From positions 1 to 64,000 of the IMG/VR virus record IMGVR_UViG_3300018481_000022: 64,000 nucleotides of DNA; one strand, written 5' to 3'. Below, piece by piece: positions 36,376 to 44,836 of the stretch. Made by a program: the position numbers and the translations under genes. Under the pieces are notes generated by a model that saw only the letters and a list, made by a program, of their open reading frames with translations, was not told where the DNA came from and ran no database searches. Source of the DNA: a virus. Every line of letters starts with the position of its first letter. Position 1 is the first letter of the stretch.

Positions 36376-38198
36376 ATGACTTCGGCCGCCCGATTCAACG
36401 CCAGCAAACGCTTGGCAACGTCCATGACGCTGTCGGGGTCTTCTTCGTCGAGGTCGTCGAGTCCGATGTCGGCTAGGTCGATGTCGCCGTCGTCGCTCAG
36501 AAGCCCGAGCGCCTTCAGCGCGGTCACTTGCTGCCCCGGTTCGGTCGGCTGAGCTTGATTCTTCACCGCTTCAGCCATGGTCAGACTGAATGGAAGATCA
36601 GCCGGGAAGCCCGGGGCGAAGTCGGGCAGGTCGATCCCAAGGATGTCTTCGAGCATGTAGCGCGCGATGCGCGGCGTCATGCCGCCCGTCTTTTCAGACC
36701 CGCCAAGAATCTTGACGAGCTGTGTATTGTCAGTCGTGTTCGGCGTGTTCGACTTGAACTTGTGGTAAACGACCCCCATCTCGGGAAACACAAGCCGATT
36801 GATCACCTCGTCGAACTCGGTTCGCTCAGGCGCGAAGACCTGTTCGTCAGCGAGTCGCCGCGACGACTCGGCCGTCGAACGCGAGTAGTCGGCGGCCTGC
36901 CCCACGAAGATCGGCGGCAAGCGGAACGAGCGCCGGATCTTGTCATGGTTCTTCTCGCTGTAGTTCTGAAACAGAGCGTCGGCGTGCTGTTCCTTGGTCA
37001 GCGGCTTGATTTCAATCTTCACCTGCCCGCCGTCTTCGCCCGTGTCTTCACCCGACGGTTCGGCCTCGACGATCAGAAATTTGCTGTAGTTGTCCGACCC
37101 CTGAATCTGCGACTCGACGAACGACTGAATGCGGTCGATCGTGCCCTGCGTCAGTTGCCCGTTCGATACCGCGATCACCATGCTCGGTATGTTGTTGTTC
37201 TTGAACGTGACCCAATTGATCTCTTCGGCCGCTCGGTCGCCGAAGATCGAAAGTAGGTTGCCGATGAAGCGCGGCAACCCATACGGGCTTCGGGGGCTGT
37301 AGAGCTTCAGGTGAAAGACCTCACTCGCCCGATCGCCCACCTTCACGGCCTTCATGTCGCCGTCGCGCTTCGAATACACGCGCGGGTCACCGAACTCCTT
37401 GAACCACACGACCTTGTGCCCGGTGAGCGACGTCGCCGTGCGCCCCTGATGAATCGACCTTGACTGAACGAACGTGCGGAACCGGCGCATGACGCGCTGT
37501 ATCTTGATCTTCACACTACCGTCAGACTGCAATTCGAGGATCTTGCGCTCGACCTCGATCGGCTCGTCTTCCATCTTGCCAAGTCGCATCTGGTAGCTTG
37601 GCAGGTGCGTGAAGCCCTGAATCTCGTTCAGCGAGTTCCGAATCACCTCGAAGTAGGCGTTGCCCGTCGTTTCGATATCGCGCCTGATGCGCCGTCGGAA
37701 CTGAACGAAGCTCTCGTCGGTGCAGTAGGTAAAGAAGTTCGCGAGTCGCACCTTCTCGTCGCGCGCGGCGTCAAGTAGCGCTTGCTGATCGGGGGTCACC
37801 TGCCCCGTCGTGTCTTGCGCGGCGTCGTCTTCGGTCTTCGTCACATCGTCCATGCGCAGGCGCGAGACGAAACGAAAGCCGGTCGATTCGATGTTCGTTT
37901 CCATCGTTTCGATGCACTGATTCAGCTCGGAACTGTTTTCCGGAAGCATGGCCAGCGTAAGCAGGTCGAACGGGGGCAAAATCACTTTGCCCTTGTGCCC
38001 GAGCGCGTTGAAAGGCTCTTCTGGCAGGGCTTCCGACGCGCCCGGGTCGGCGTCTGACGTCGTCAGGCCATTCGCGCCCGTGCCCTTGCGAACGTCGATC
38101 ACGAGCGCGCGAACCTTCTTCAACATGCGCTTGTTCGCCGCGTTCGCGGCCTGCGTCACTTCGCGTTGCTTCGCGATCGAGATGGTTTCGGATGACAT
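36348..38198 (-). CDS. Portal protein
   Basis: 616 residues. The TGNAYFEVIRN segment (~185), the YSPRSPYGLPR turn (~305), LSIFGDRAAEEINWVTFKNN and the IRRSFRLPPIFVG block (~440) are typical of the HK97/SPP1-type portal family (Phage_portal). It forms the dodecameric DNA entry vertex. The acidic C-terminal tail (DIDLADIGLDDLDEED) is likely flexible. It overlaps the MuF gene and directly follows the large terminase, the standard packaging order. Confidence 0.88.
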   Translation of the reverse strand: MSSETISIAKQREVTQAANAANKRMLKKVRALVIDVRKGTGANGLTTSDADPGASEALPEEPFNALGHKGKVILPPFDLLTLAMLPENSSELNQCIETMETNIESTGFRFVSRLRMDDVTKTEDDAAQDTTGQVTPDQQALLDAARDEKVRLANFFTYCTDESFVQFRRRIRRDIETTGNAYFEVIRNSLNEIQGFTHLPSYQMRLGKMEDEPIEVERKILELQSDGSVKIKIQRVMRRFRTFVQSRSIHQGRTATSLTGHKVVWFKEFGDPRVYSKRDGDMKAVKVGDRASEVFHLKLYSPRSPYGLPRFIGNLLSIFGDRAAEEINWVTFKNNNIPSMVIAVSNGQLTQGTIDRIQSFVESQIQGSDNYSKFLIVEAEPSGEDTGEDGGQVKIEIKPLTKEQHADALFQNYSEKNHDKIRRSFRLPPIFVGQAADYSRSTAESSRRLADEQVFAPERTEFDEVINRLVFPEMGVVYHKFKSNTPNTTDNTQLVKILGGSEKTGGMTPRIARYMLEDILGIDLPDFAPGFPADLPFSLTMAEAVKNQAQPTEPGQQVTALKALGLLSDDGDIDLADIGLDDLDEEDPDSVMDVAKRLLALNRAAEVMWRKQLGAK

Positions 38199-39719
38199 TT
38201 AGAGCACTCCGGGTTCTCTGCGCTCGCCGCCGCGACGACGGCGCATCTTGCTTGTGGTGACAGCGAGGTCGAGCGCGTCAAAGAGGTCTTTGTATCGATG
38301 GTTAGGGAACAGCACGAGGTGTTCTATCAAGAGCGCCTGCGTTCCCTTGCGGAAGAACATGCGCTTGTCTTCAAATAGCGCCGACAGCTTCCAAGCGCGG
38401 GTGATCTTGTCCTTGTCGGTCTGCACGCGCCGAAGCCGCATGTCCTTGTCGACCTCGCGTAACGTCTGGTACTGCGCCGCTTGATACTGGTTCGTCTCGA
38501 TCCCGACCCGGATCGGCTTCCAGCGCCGATAGAAGTCGATGATCTTCTTCGTCTGCGCACTGAACCGAAGCTGATCTTCGAAGTAGTCGAGCACGTAGTA
38601 AGCGCTTCGGTCCTTGTTCACGCCGATGACAACGATTGCGAATTTGTCGGCCTTCTCTTCCTCGCTGATCGCAAGGTCGGTGCCCATGAAGACCCGAAGC
38701 GTCTTCGTGTCGGGCCAATCGTCTTCGGCGAGTTGCTGGCAGTAGTCGTACTGAAAGATTTCGCCCTTCATCGCTTCGGTGTCGCACTGATATTGCGCGT
38801 TGAAGATGATCAAGCCAGCGCGCTTGCGGCGTTCGAGAAACCACTTCGCGGGATACTTCTTCGGCCACGGGCTTCGACCCTTCTCGTCGAGCGCCGGAAC
38901 GACCTGATGGTGCTTCTTCAGCTCGTGCTTCAGAAGGTGCCCGTACAGATCGTCATAGTGATACCGCGTGCCAAGAATGTGATGTTCGCCCCGGTGCGAC
39001 ACGTCGGGATCGGGGGGTTCGAGCGTCGGCATCAGTGTGTTGTAAAACCACTTCTGCGTCTTCTCGCGCTGAAGCTTCGTGCGACTGTTGTCTTCGTCGA
39101 CGAGGTCATCGGAGATGATCACGTCGTAGTGCTTCGAGATGACCGTTCCCTCGACGCCGACGCAGGTGACCGAAGCCTCTTTCGCGACGACCGTGCGCGG
39201 CAAGACCTCGATTTCGCGTTCATCCCATTTCCCGACCCGCTTCGCGTCGTAGTAGCGCCCGAAGATTTCTTGAAGCCGCGTGTTCGCTTCGAAGTGCGAC
39301 TTGATGTTCTTCAGGAAGCCGCACGCGTTCTGAAGCGTCTTCGACGCGATCAAGATTCGAAGATTGGGATCCTTCAACAAGAGGTGAACGGCCTTCACCT
39401 CGGTACAAGTCGTCGACTTGCCCGCGCCTCGAAAACACAGCTGAACGTTCTCGGGGTGATCGAACTGAAATTGCATCAAGGCGAGGTGAAACGGCTCGCA
39501 CTGCAAGCCGAGAACTTCGGTCGCCAAGATGTCGATCCGGTCGTTGTTGATGACCTGATCGCGAATCCAATCGTTGCGAAGCTTGAACGAGTTCTCGTAG
39601 AAGTCGATCAGCTGCGATCGGTCAGCTCGTCGGAGCTCGCGCGCGGTCGGAATGGACAGCGCCAAGTTTGTACGCCCGCGCCTGTAGGGTCGCTCTTCGT
39701 CTGTCGCTGACTCCGCCAC
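38199..39719 (-). CDS. Terminase large subunit
   Basis: 506 residues from the GTG at 39719, chosen for the AAGG ribosome-binding site just upstream; a TTG at 39746 would add nine. Walker A is CFRGAGKST near residue 95, and Walker B lies in DVIISDDLVDE near 200. The nuclease part shows MGTDLA, GIETNQ and DALDLAV acids, the RNase H-like triad. It is the packaging motor. It ends 1 nt before the portal start and follows a small zinc-finger gene. Confidence 0.9.
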   Translation of the reverse strand: MAESATDEERPYRRGRTNLALSIPTARELRRADRSQLIDFYENSFKLRNDWIRDQVINNDRIDILATEVLGLQCEPFHLALMQFQFDHPENVQLCFRGAGKSTTCTEVKAVHLLLKDPNLRILIASKTLQNACGFLKNIKSHFEANTRLQEIFGRYYDAKRVGKWDEREIEVLPRTVVAKEASVTCVGVEGTVISKHYDVIISDDLVDEDNSRTKLQREKTQKWFYNTLMPTLEPPDPDVSHRGEHHILGTRYHYDDLYGHLLKHELKKHHQVVPALDEKGRSPWPKKYPAKWFLERRKRAGLIIFNAQYQCDTEAMKGEIFQYDYCQQLAEDDWPDTKTLRVFMGTDLAISEEEKADKFAIVVIGVNKDRSAYYVLDYFEDQLRFSAQTKKIIDFYRRWKPIRVGIETNQYQAAQYQTLREVDKDMRLRRVQTDKDKITRAWKLSALFEDKRMFFRKGTQALLIEHLVLFPNHRYKDLFDALDLAVTTSKMRRRRGGERREPGVL

Positions 39720-39777
39720 GCCGAACCTTCTTTCATCGCGCAGCAACCGGGCCCTGTGGGCGGCCCGACCCGGTCAG

Positions 39778-39957
39778 CTAGCGCTTCAGTTCTATCGTCT
39801 CGCTGTGCAATTTGAGCCAGACCGTAAACGCGTTGAAACAGGTTCCGCAAACGTCATAAGTAAACGTGTGCGCACGACGGCTTTCGGCGTGCCCAACTTG
39901 CTTCGGCGCGCCCTCGCCATAGTCGCCACATCGGTCGCACCTGAACGCGTCGCTCAT
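39778..39957 (-). CDS. Small zinc-binding protein, 59 aa
   Basis: The ATG at 39957 (MSDAFRCDRCGDYG) is preferred; an upstream ATG at 39984 overlaps the previous gene. C-x2-C at residues 7-10 and a CGTC pair near 37 form a zinc ribbon, followed by a helix (FNAFTVWLKLHS). Similar small ribbons are common near terminase genes and may assist packaging or regulation. A GC-rich inverted repeat (ACCGGG/CCCGGT) separates it from the terminase start. Confidence 0.55.
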   Translation of the reverse strand: MSDAFRCDRCGDYGEGAPKQVGHAESRRAHTFTYDVCGTCFNAFTVWLKLHSETIELKR

Positions 39958-39970
39958 GCCTTGCCCACTT

Positions 39971-40417
39971 TCAGACGTCGTCATTGAACCCTTGCGCGCT
40001 GATGGCCGTCACACCGGGCCCGGCTGTGACAAAGCAACCAAAGATCGACCCGTTCGCATTCGGCACGTCGACCACATACGGCACGCCAACACCGCCCGCG
40101 GCGTGTATCAACGGCGGCGTCATCGGAACGAAGGCTTTTCCTTGCTCTGACCAGATGCGAACTTCAACGGCTGGATTCCCAGTGCCCCCGGGCGCCGCTG
40201 TGGGGTTCGTCGTCGGGTCAGCCGTCATCGGGGTCACCCCGAAGCGAATCGAGCTGTAGCCGCCCGCGTTGACGCCCCGCGAGCGCACGTTGAAAACGGC
40301 GTCGACCGCCGTCACGACCCGATGAAGTTGCCAATCGGGGGCCTTCGCCGGTGCGTTGTCGATCGTTGTAAGCAAGCGTGAGCGCCGTCGGCTGTCTGCG
40401 TCGTCGTAGTAGCTCAT
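39971..40417 (-). CDS. Small virion-type protein, 148 aa
   Basis: The ATG at 40417 follows an AAAGGAAGGG site and gives MSYYDDADSRRRS. The protein is beta-rich with AGGYSSIRFGV and RIWSEQGKAFVPM segments. It forms a pair with the next upstream gene, and both resemble short phage decoration or fibre-tip proteins of the kind found near terminase genes. Family not named; role inferred. Confidence 0.55.
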   Translation of the reverse strand: MSYYDDADSRRRSRLLTTIDNAPAKAPDWQLHRVVTAVDAVFNVRSRGVNAGGYSSIRFGVTPMTADPTTNPTAAPGGTGNPAVEVRIWSEQGKAFVPMTPPLIHAAGGVGVPYVVDVPNANGSIFGCFVTAGPGVTAISAQGFNDDV

Positions 40418-40493
40418 GGGGTTCGCCCTTCCTTTCGATGCGACAAGGGGCGACCTGCCACCTGAGCAAGCCGCCCCTTCGTCGCTTGCGTGC

Positions 40494-40796
40494 CTACTCG
40501 TGAGCGATCCAGTGAACGACGCCGTCGAGTGCATTCAGATCGGCATCGGTTCCAATTCGGAAGCCATCCGATAGGGGCGTGACGCCGCCGCCGACCACGA
40601 TCAGCGACATCGTGCCGCCGGTCACGCGCTTCAGCCCGCGACCTTCGGTCATCGTGTCTGTCCACAACGCATTTACGAGACGCGTTTCGGCAAAGAGCTC
40701 GACGCGCCGCGGCCTGAAGCCGACTGAACGCACGTCCATTGCAGCGCCCGTGCCCTTGTAGACGCCCGTCTTCGAAATTTGAACACCGCTTGACAT
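40494..40796 (-). CDS. Small virion-type protein with GFRIGTDADLN/VHWIA motif, 100 aa
   Basis: The ATG at 40796 follows CAAGGGAAAACGATC and gives MSSGVQISKTGVYKG. The sequence has the pattern G..A.DVRSVGF.PRRVEL, then SDGFRIGTDADLNALDG and an end VHWIAHE. I have seen the same layout in small phage proteins of uncertain function, often annotated as decoration or tail-fibre-like. It is the first gene after the 385-nt gap downstream of the small terminase. Confidence 0.6.
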   Translation of the reverse strand: MSSGVQISKTGVYKGTGAAMDVRSVGFRPRRVELFAETRLVNALWTDTMTEGRGLKRVTGGTMSLIVVGGGVTPLSDGFRIGTDADLNALDGVVHWIAHE

Positions 40797-41181
40797 GATC
40801 GTTTTCCCTTGATTGCAAACGAATGCGAGGCCGTCGAAGTGTGTTCGGCGGCCATGATTCAACGGTTCGAAAGAGCCGCGCCGCGAAGCGCGACGTGAAG
40901 ACTTCGGTCACCTCCTTGGCGATCAACCCTTGACAGACCACGGGACGTCTTCAACACGTGGCCCTGCTTTCGCTCGGGTCGGAACGAACACGAACTCACA
41001 GAGTAGCCGGGCGTGTTCGGCGCAACCTAGCTTCGCCCCCGCGCGCGCATACAGGCGCCAGCGTGCGAAGCACAACGGACGATCACCGCTGCGAAGGTAC
41101 GCTTCGGCGCTTCACGCGCACAAGGATCACCGATTGCCCCCGCTTCTGTTCCGAGCGAAGCGGCTTTTGCCCGTCAGGAAA
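40797..41181. other. 385-nt non-coding gap between small terminase and first virion genes
   Basis: No frame here has both a start and credible composition. On the minus strand there is a hairpin (GTCAGG/CCTGAC, 41175-41190 region) at the small terminase stop, several GC-rich inverted repeats, and an AAGGAGGTGA run near 40910 with no matching gene after it. It may hold a late promoter, mRNA leader or packaging site; none is proven. Confidence 0.4.
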
Positions 41182-41862
41182 TCACCTGACGCGACGCCTT
41201 CCCGCGGAGCGCCGACCCGACTTCGCCCGGTTCTTCTTGTCAAGCGACGGCTCGGTCATGGTCGGCTTGCCAAGCGCGGCCGTCTCTGCGTCGACCTTGA
41301 TGGCCTCGCCATGGTGAAGCGGCCCGGGCGACAGCGCCCGCACGTTTGCCCCTGTGCCGTACTTGTCGATCATCTTGCTTAGCCCGCCGATAGCGTCAAG
41401 CACACCCTTCCGAAGGTCGCCGTCTTTCATCTCTGAAATCGAGATGCCGCCGACGAGCACTCGACGTTCGGGTTCCTTGGCGATGACCCCGAGCGTCTGC
41501 CCCGTCGAGATGACCTTGTCGGCAATCTCTGCGCGCAAGCGAATCGACCCGACGATTACGCTGTATTGCGTCTTCGAGTTCAGGTTGTTGACGAGGTCGT
41601 TCAGGTCGCTGATGTTCCGTTCTTGCTCGATCACATACCGGGCGAAGCGTTGCTTCGGCGAGAGCCCTTCTTCTTCTTCGCCCTTCGACGTCAACAAGAA
41701 GTTCTTCGCGATCGCGTAATGCTGTGCCGTGATCCCGAGTTCGTCGATGATCTCCGAGTCCGTACACCCCTCGACAAGCGAAGCGTATATCGCGGCCCCG
41801 AGCTCGATCTTCTGGCGCCGCGTCAGCTTGGCGTCTTCTTCAATGCGCTTGTGTCTCTTCAT
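41182..41862 (-). CDS. Terminase small subunit-like DNA-binding protein
   Basis: 226 residues from the ATG at 41862 after a GGGGTGA site. Residues ~30-60 form a helix-turn-helix (VEGCTDSEIIDELGITAQHY), followed by long helices suited to oligomerisation (EQERNISDLNDLVNNLNSK) and a basic tail (KKNRAKSGRRSAGRRRVR). Position, two small genes before the large terminase, and the domain order fit a small terminase that recognises packaging DNA. Sequence alone would only support an HTH protein. Confidence 0.6.
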   Translation of the reverse strand: MKRHKRIEEDAKLTRRQKIELGAAIYASLVEGCTDSEIIDELGITAQHYAIAKNFLLTSKGEEEEGLSPKQRFARYVIEQERNISDLNDLVNNLNSKTQYSVIVGSIRLRAEIADKVISTGQTLGVIAKEPERRVLVGGISISEMKDGDLRKGVLDAIGGLSKMIDKYGTGANVRALSPGPLHHGEAIKVDAETAALGKPTMTEPSLDKKNRAKSGRRSAGRRRVR

Positions 41863-42143
41863 GTCGTCACCCCAATCACAGCCCGCACGTCGATCGCGCA
41901 CGTCGGATCGAGTGCTCCGAGAATCACATCACGAAGTTCAGGTCGACACCGAATGTAGAACCCAATCGACTCGACGCAATTCTGTCGAGCGGCTTCGGGT
42001 GTGTAGCCGAGCATGGTGAACCATTCAAACACGAGCCCGTCGGCCTCGAAGCGATCCCCCTCGACGATCTGGATCGTCGACACGCACAACTTCAGCTCGG
42101 CCGTCGCTTCGACCGACACGAGCACCCGCGCGCGACACCTCAC
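41859..42143 (-). CDS. Unknown protein, 94 aa
   Basis: It begins RCRARVLVSVEATAELKLC, a beta strand pair, then an acidic alpha/beta segment (IVEGDRFEADGLVFEWFT) and ends IDVRAVIGVTT. It overlaps the small terminase start by 4 nt and the upstream gene by 4 nt, so it belongs to the same operon. No family is recognised. Confidence 0.5.
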   Translation of the reverse strand: MRCRARVLVSVEATAELKLCVSTIQIVEGDRFEADGLVFEWFTMLGYTPEAARQNCVESIGFYIRCRPELRDVILGALDPTCAIDVRAVIGVTT

Positions 42144-42346
42144 GGCGGAACCTTCCGAGCTGACTCACTGAGCGCACCGAAGAGGTCGGCAAGCGACCCG
42201 TAGTCGCCTGTGTACCAAAGCTGATGGCCGTCGACTTCGAGGCGCGCGCGCATGCGACCGTTACGTGTCGGGTATGTTGTGACGACAACACCGACCGTAC
42301 TCTCTTTCACCTTCTGCCAAAACGACGTGTCGCGCTTTTCAGTCAT
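42140..42346 (-). CDS. Small basic protein, 68 aa
   Basis: The ATG at 42346 overlaps the stop of the HTH gene by 8 nt. The sequence MTEKRDTSFWQKVKE is followed by a short beta unit (MRARLEVDGHQLWYTGDYGS). No known domain. A longer frame upstream is an artefact lying within the HTH gene. Confidence 0.5.
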   Translation of the reverse strand: MTEKRDTSFWQKVKESTVGVVVTTYPTRNGRMRARLEVDGHQLWYTGDYGSLADLFGALSESARKVPP

Positions 42347-42830
42347 CGCCTTCGATCGCCTTCCTGACCCACTCGGGGGCCTTCCTTGCTGCCCGAACCA
42401 GATCCTCGACGTCGTCGTCGGTGAGGCCGAGTCGAGCTTGCGCTTCCTTGATCGTGCCCCTTGCCGTGTGCTGATGAAGACGAATCCCAAGCGCCGCATA
42501 CCCGTAGTCGCCCGCGCGAAGCGCTGTCGACGGCGACACCCCAAGTCGCCGCGCAATCTTCGAAACCGGAACCTTCTTCCGGATCCGAAGCAACGCGATC
42601 GCCTCGCACTTCGCCAGCGGAAGCATGCGCGTCGAGGTGTAGTCGCGCTCGCCGATCAAGCGCCCGCGCGGCCTGACGTTCTTCCACGTTCGGCCGATCG
42701 CGATGTTGTAGATCACGGGGTAGGCGACACCGTGCTCTTCAGCGATCGCCCTGAGCGATTCCTTCTTGACGATTCGGCGCTTGATCGTGCGAACGGCATC
42801 GCGTGACAGCTTCGATTCCCCAAATTGCAC
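42339..42830 (-). CDS. Helix-turn-helix protein, 163 aa
   Basis: From a GTG at 42830. Two HTH-like segments are visible: ESLRAIAEEHGVAYPVIYNI (~24-43), followed by a GRTWKNV turn, and VPVSKIARRLGVSPSTALRA (~87-106). The first resembles the HTH that follows HNH endonucleases and the second a resolvase-type HTH, so it likely binds DNA. No nuclease motif is present. It could regulate the late operon it heads. Confidence 0.6.
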   Translation of the reverse strand: MQFGESKLSRDAVRTIKRRIVKKESLRAIAEEHGVAYPVIYNIAIGRTWKNVRPRGRLIGERDYTSTRMLPLAKCEAIALLRIRKKVPVSKIARRLGVSPSTALRAGDYGYAALGIRLHQHTARGTIKEAQARLGLTDDDVEDLVRAARKAPEWVRKAIEGDD

Positions 42831-42882
42831 ACCTGCTAATTACGGGGCGAACGCGAAGGCCGCTGAAACTTTCGTCAGATAC

Positions 42883-43179
42883 TTACACGACAAGAGCCGC
42901 AAGCGCGTCAGCGATCACGTCGTACCTGCGTGCGCGCTCGCGAAGGTCGAGAGAAATCTCTCGAAGCTCAGACGCAATCACCGCCCGCGCTTCGGGCTCG
43001 AAGGGAACGACCGTCGACAAATCGGGAATCTCGGGTCGGTTGGAAATATAGCCGAGCAATCGGATCACATCCTGTCGCGTCGCCGCGACAATCTGCGCCT
43101 TCAGAAGCTCGCCGCGAGTCGCCATAAGCGCCCGCTTCGTTTCCAGTAGTTCCGCCCGTAGCGATTCGGTACTGCCCAT
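42883..43179 (-). CDS. Unknown helical protein, 98 aa
   Basis: The first ~35 residues are a strongly helical, possibly coiled-coil stretch (STESLRAELLETKRALMATR). The C-terminal half is also helical (ELREISLDLRERARRYDV). No cysteines or membrane spans. It lies in the leftward operon with a 52-nt gap before the HTH gene. No family is recognised. Confidence 0.5.
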   Translation of the reverse strand: MGSTESLRAELLETKRALMATRGELLKAQIVAATRQDVIRLLGYISNRPEIPDLSTVVPFEPEARAVIASELREISLDLRERARRYDVIADALAALVV

Positions 43180-43236
43180 GACGCCTAAAATACCAGACCC
43201 GAGCGCTGTGCGCTGAATTGGGGCGCGCGAAGGTTC

Positions 43237-43698
43237 TCACGACTTCTTCAGCTCTTCGGCGAGAGCCGCTTCGAAGTTGGCAAGCACAGATCGAAGCACA
43301 ACCACGAACGCCCGAAGAATTGCGACTCGCGACACAGTCTTGTCGTTCATCATTGCATGCGTCGAAGCGTCAGCGTGTCCATTCGCGGCGCGAATCTCGG
43401 CAATGAAGAGCGACGACTCGCCACGCTCGCGCGACAGCTTCTTCGTCAGCTCGTTCAGCGGCAACATCGGAAGAGCCGACGACAATGCGCGCTCGACAAG
43501 GGGCCAGATCGGCCGCGTCTTGCGCTCGTATTTTTCGACACGACCCCGGCAAGGTTCGACAGCGTCGTCCGAATACAGCTCGACGTCGTAGTTGCCAAAC
43601 TCGGCTGTGCCCGTTTCATCGTTGCCGATGAAAGCTTGCCCGAGCTCGGTCACAGCGCCCGTCACAGCCGAATGAAGTTCGACTCGAACAACGATCAT
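43237..43698 (-). CDS. Unknown two-part phage protein, 153 aa
   Basis: Residues 1-50 (MIVVRVELHSAVTGAVTELG, then a GTAEFGNYDV strand) form a small beta unit common at the start of phage-encoded proteins of proteobacteria, of unknown function. Residues ~80-150 are paralogous to the neighbouring 84-residue protein (KKLSRERGESSLFIAEI here, RKLATERGKSSIFVVEV there). It overlaps that gene by 4 nt. Confidence 0.6.
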   Translation of the reverse strand: MIVVRVELHSAVTGAVTELGQAFIGNDETGTAEFGNYDVELYSDDAVEPCRGRVEKYERKTRPIWPLVERALSSALPMLPLNELTKKLSRERGESSLFIAEIRAANGHADASTHAMMNDKTVSRVAILRAFVVVLRSVLANFEAALAEELKKS

Positions 43699-43949
43699 CG
43701 CTTGCTCCGCTTCCTATTTCGAGCCTGCTCTTCCGCGAGCTTGAGCTTGTTCACCGCGAGTGCGTCTTCAAGGGCAAACACAAGCGCCTGAAGAGTCTCC
43801 GCCCGTGACTCTGTACCCTTGTTCAGCACCGAGCACCATTGCATGCGCGCGCCCGCGACCTCGACAACGAAGATCGACGACTTGCCTCGTTCGGTCGCCA
43901 GCTTCCTGACGACCTTGGCGATCGAAGGCGGTCGCTTGCTCGCGCTCAT
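43695..43949 (-). CDS. Unknown 84-aa protein, paralogue of the neighbouring gene
   Basis: The ATG at 43949 overlaps the next upstream gene (43946). The RGKSSIFVVEVAGARMQWCS strand unit and the following helix (ETLQALVFALEDALAV) align with the C-terminal half of the 153-residue neighbour, so they arose by duplication. Function unknown. Confidence 0.55.
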   Translation of the reverse strand: MSASKRPPSIAKVVRKLATERGKSSIFVVEVAGARMQWCSVLNKGTESRAETLQALVFALEDALAVNKLKLAEEQARNRKRSKR

Positions 43950-44218
43950 GGCCCGACCTTCAACTTTCGCTCTGCAAGATACGCGCCCTTCAATCTCTCT
44001 CGCGCGGCGTCGCCAAGCAACGCGATCCCGTTCAGCAACGCTACGAACGAATCGCACCACAGACATTCGTCATTCGGCAACCCCGCCCGCTCGCAATCGT
44101 GGCACACGCAACAGTCGTGCAAGATGCACCCCGCGGTCAGAACGAAGTCGAGCCCGAGCGGCTTCACCTCGCACGTACACAGCATGTCTTCAATCAGCTC
44201 GGCCGGATGATCCCTCAT
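43946..44218 (-). CDS. Cysteine-rich zinc-binding protein, 90 aa
   Basis: Nine cysteines in the first ~60 residues, in the order CTC, C, CCVCHDC and CLWC, with nearby histidines, consistent with one or two zinc sites. The C-terminal half is a helix (LLNGIALLGDAARERLKGAY). It overlaps both neighbours by 4 nt. Role unknown. Confidence 0.55.
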   Translation of the reverse strand: MRDHPAELIEDMLCTCEVKPLGLDFVLTAGCILHDCCVCHDCERAGLPNDECLWCDSFVALLNGIALLGDAARERLKGAYLAERKLKVGP

Positions 44219-44634
44219 GACTCACCGCCCGCCACAAACCCGGGGTGCTTCGTGGCCATGTGCCGCGCCAGCTGAACGAATGACCTGTGACAACACGGGC
44301 GCACCCCGTGCTTGACCCGCTCGCGAAGGTTGCGCAAGCGCGTCTTGGTCTTCCGCCACTCGCGCCCGTTGTGGTCGGCTTCCTTCCGGGCGGCCTGTCG
44401 GAGCTCTTCAGAGCGCCTACGCGCCTCGCGCTCGGTCGCAAGCTCACGACGTAGCCGGTCGACCTCGTCGCCCTTGTAGACGAGCCCATGGCCATTGGGG
44501 CAGTGAAACGTCTTTCCGTCCTTCAGCCGGTCTTCGCGGAACTTGCTAGGCATGGCGAACGTGACGCCGCACTCCCCGCACACGGTTGATTCCAGCGTCA
44601 CGAACTCCGAGAACGAGTAAACCGTCGCGCCCAT
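44215..44634 (-). CDS. Zinc-finger/coiled-coil phage protein, first gene of the late region
   Basis: The ATG at 44634 (MGATVYSFSEF) has an AGGTG site; a GTG at 44643 is possible. The protein has a C2C2 ribbon (CGECGVTF ... FHCPNGH), a coiled coil (VDRLRRELATEREARRRSEE) and a C-terminal C2H2-like unit (CCHRSFVQLARHMATKHP). The same three-part layout recurs in phages of Proteobacteria, with unknown role, probably nucleic-acid binding. A perfect 16-bp GC palindrome lies just upstream. Confidence 0.7.
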   Translation of the reverse strand: MGATVYSFSEFVTLESTVCGECGVTFAMPSKFREDRLKDGKTFHCPNGHGLVYKGDEVDRLRRELATEREARRRSEELRQAARKEADHNGREWRKTKTRLRNLRERVKHGVRPCCHRSFVQLARHMATKHPGFVAGGES

Positions 44635-44663
44635 GGCTCGCACCTGCCCTTTCTGACCTCGAA

Positions 44664-44690
44664 GCTACCCCGGGCCGGCCCGGGCGCTGA
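44664..44690 (-). promoter_or_regulatory. Conserved GC-palindrome/GGTAGC leader ahead of first late gene
   Basis: The coding strand reads TCAGCGCCCGGG, then a GC core and CGGGGTAGC; 44669-44684 is a perfect 16-bp palindrome (CCCGGGCCGGCCCGGG). Related leaders precede five other leftward genes (46775, 48002, 50565, 54931, 57306). Function unknown; an operator or RNA leader is inferred. Confidence 0.55.
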
Positions 44691-44701
44691 AACGTCTTTC
44701 A

Positions 44702-44747
44702 GGTGTCCAGACGGTGTCCAGACGCCAGATCGCCTGAACACCGTCTG
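44702..44747. repeat. Tandem 11-bp repeat and 10-bp inverted repeat beside attP
   Basis: GGTGTCCAGAC occurs twice in tandem at 44702-44723. CAGACGGTGT (44708-44717) pairs with ACACCGTCTG (44738-44747). Placed 25-70 bp from the attP core, these are candidate arm-type sites for integrase or excisionase, or a hairpin in the late leader. Confidence 0.5.
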
Positions 44748-44770
44748 AGAGAACAAAAACACCTTGTTTT

Positions 44771-44836
44771 AGCGGAGAAGAAGGGATTCGAACCCTTGGA
44801 AAGGCTCGCGCCAATCAACGGATTTCAAGACCCTTG
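44771..44836 (-). other. attP core: 3' half of tRNA-Ser (UGA)
   Basis: Read on the minus strand, the segment runs from an anticodon-arm-like CTTGAAA (TGA) through a variable arm GGC-GCGA-GCC, a perfect T-arm AAGGG-TTCGAAT-CCCTT and an acceptor end CTTCTCCGCT. No 5' half (D-arm) is present, so it is not a functional tRNA gene. Phage attachment cores that restore the 3' part of a host tRNA have exactly this form. The integrase gene starts 237 bp away. Confidence 0.8.

Noticed and set aside
35290-36552. Plus-strand frame of 420 codons
   Set aside because: It runs opposite the MuF and portal genes and has the Arg-rich composition of an antisense shadow in GC-rich DNA.
38481-39710. Plus-strand frame of 409 codons
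   Set aside because: It is the complement of the large terminase, whose Walker motifs are unambiguous.
40414-40941. Minus-strand 175-codon frame across the gap near 40.9 kb
   Set aside because: It lies in a different frame over two better-supported small genes and has no family-like segments, despite an AAGGAGGTGA run inside it.
42806-42842. A fourth copy of the shared promoter (CCTGCTAAT)
   Set aside because: Only the CCTGCTAAT part matches; no -35 box is found at the right distance and no rightward gene follows.
44771-44836. A complete tRNA-Ser gene
   Set aside because: Only the anticodon to acceptor 3' half is present; no D-arm or 5' acceptor strand is found beyond 44836, so it is an att core and not a tRNA gene.
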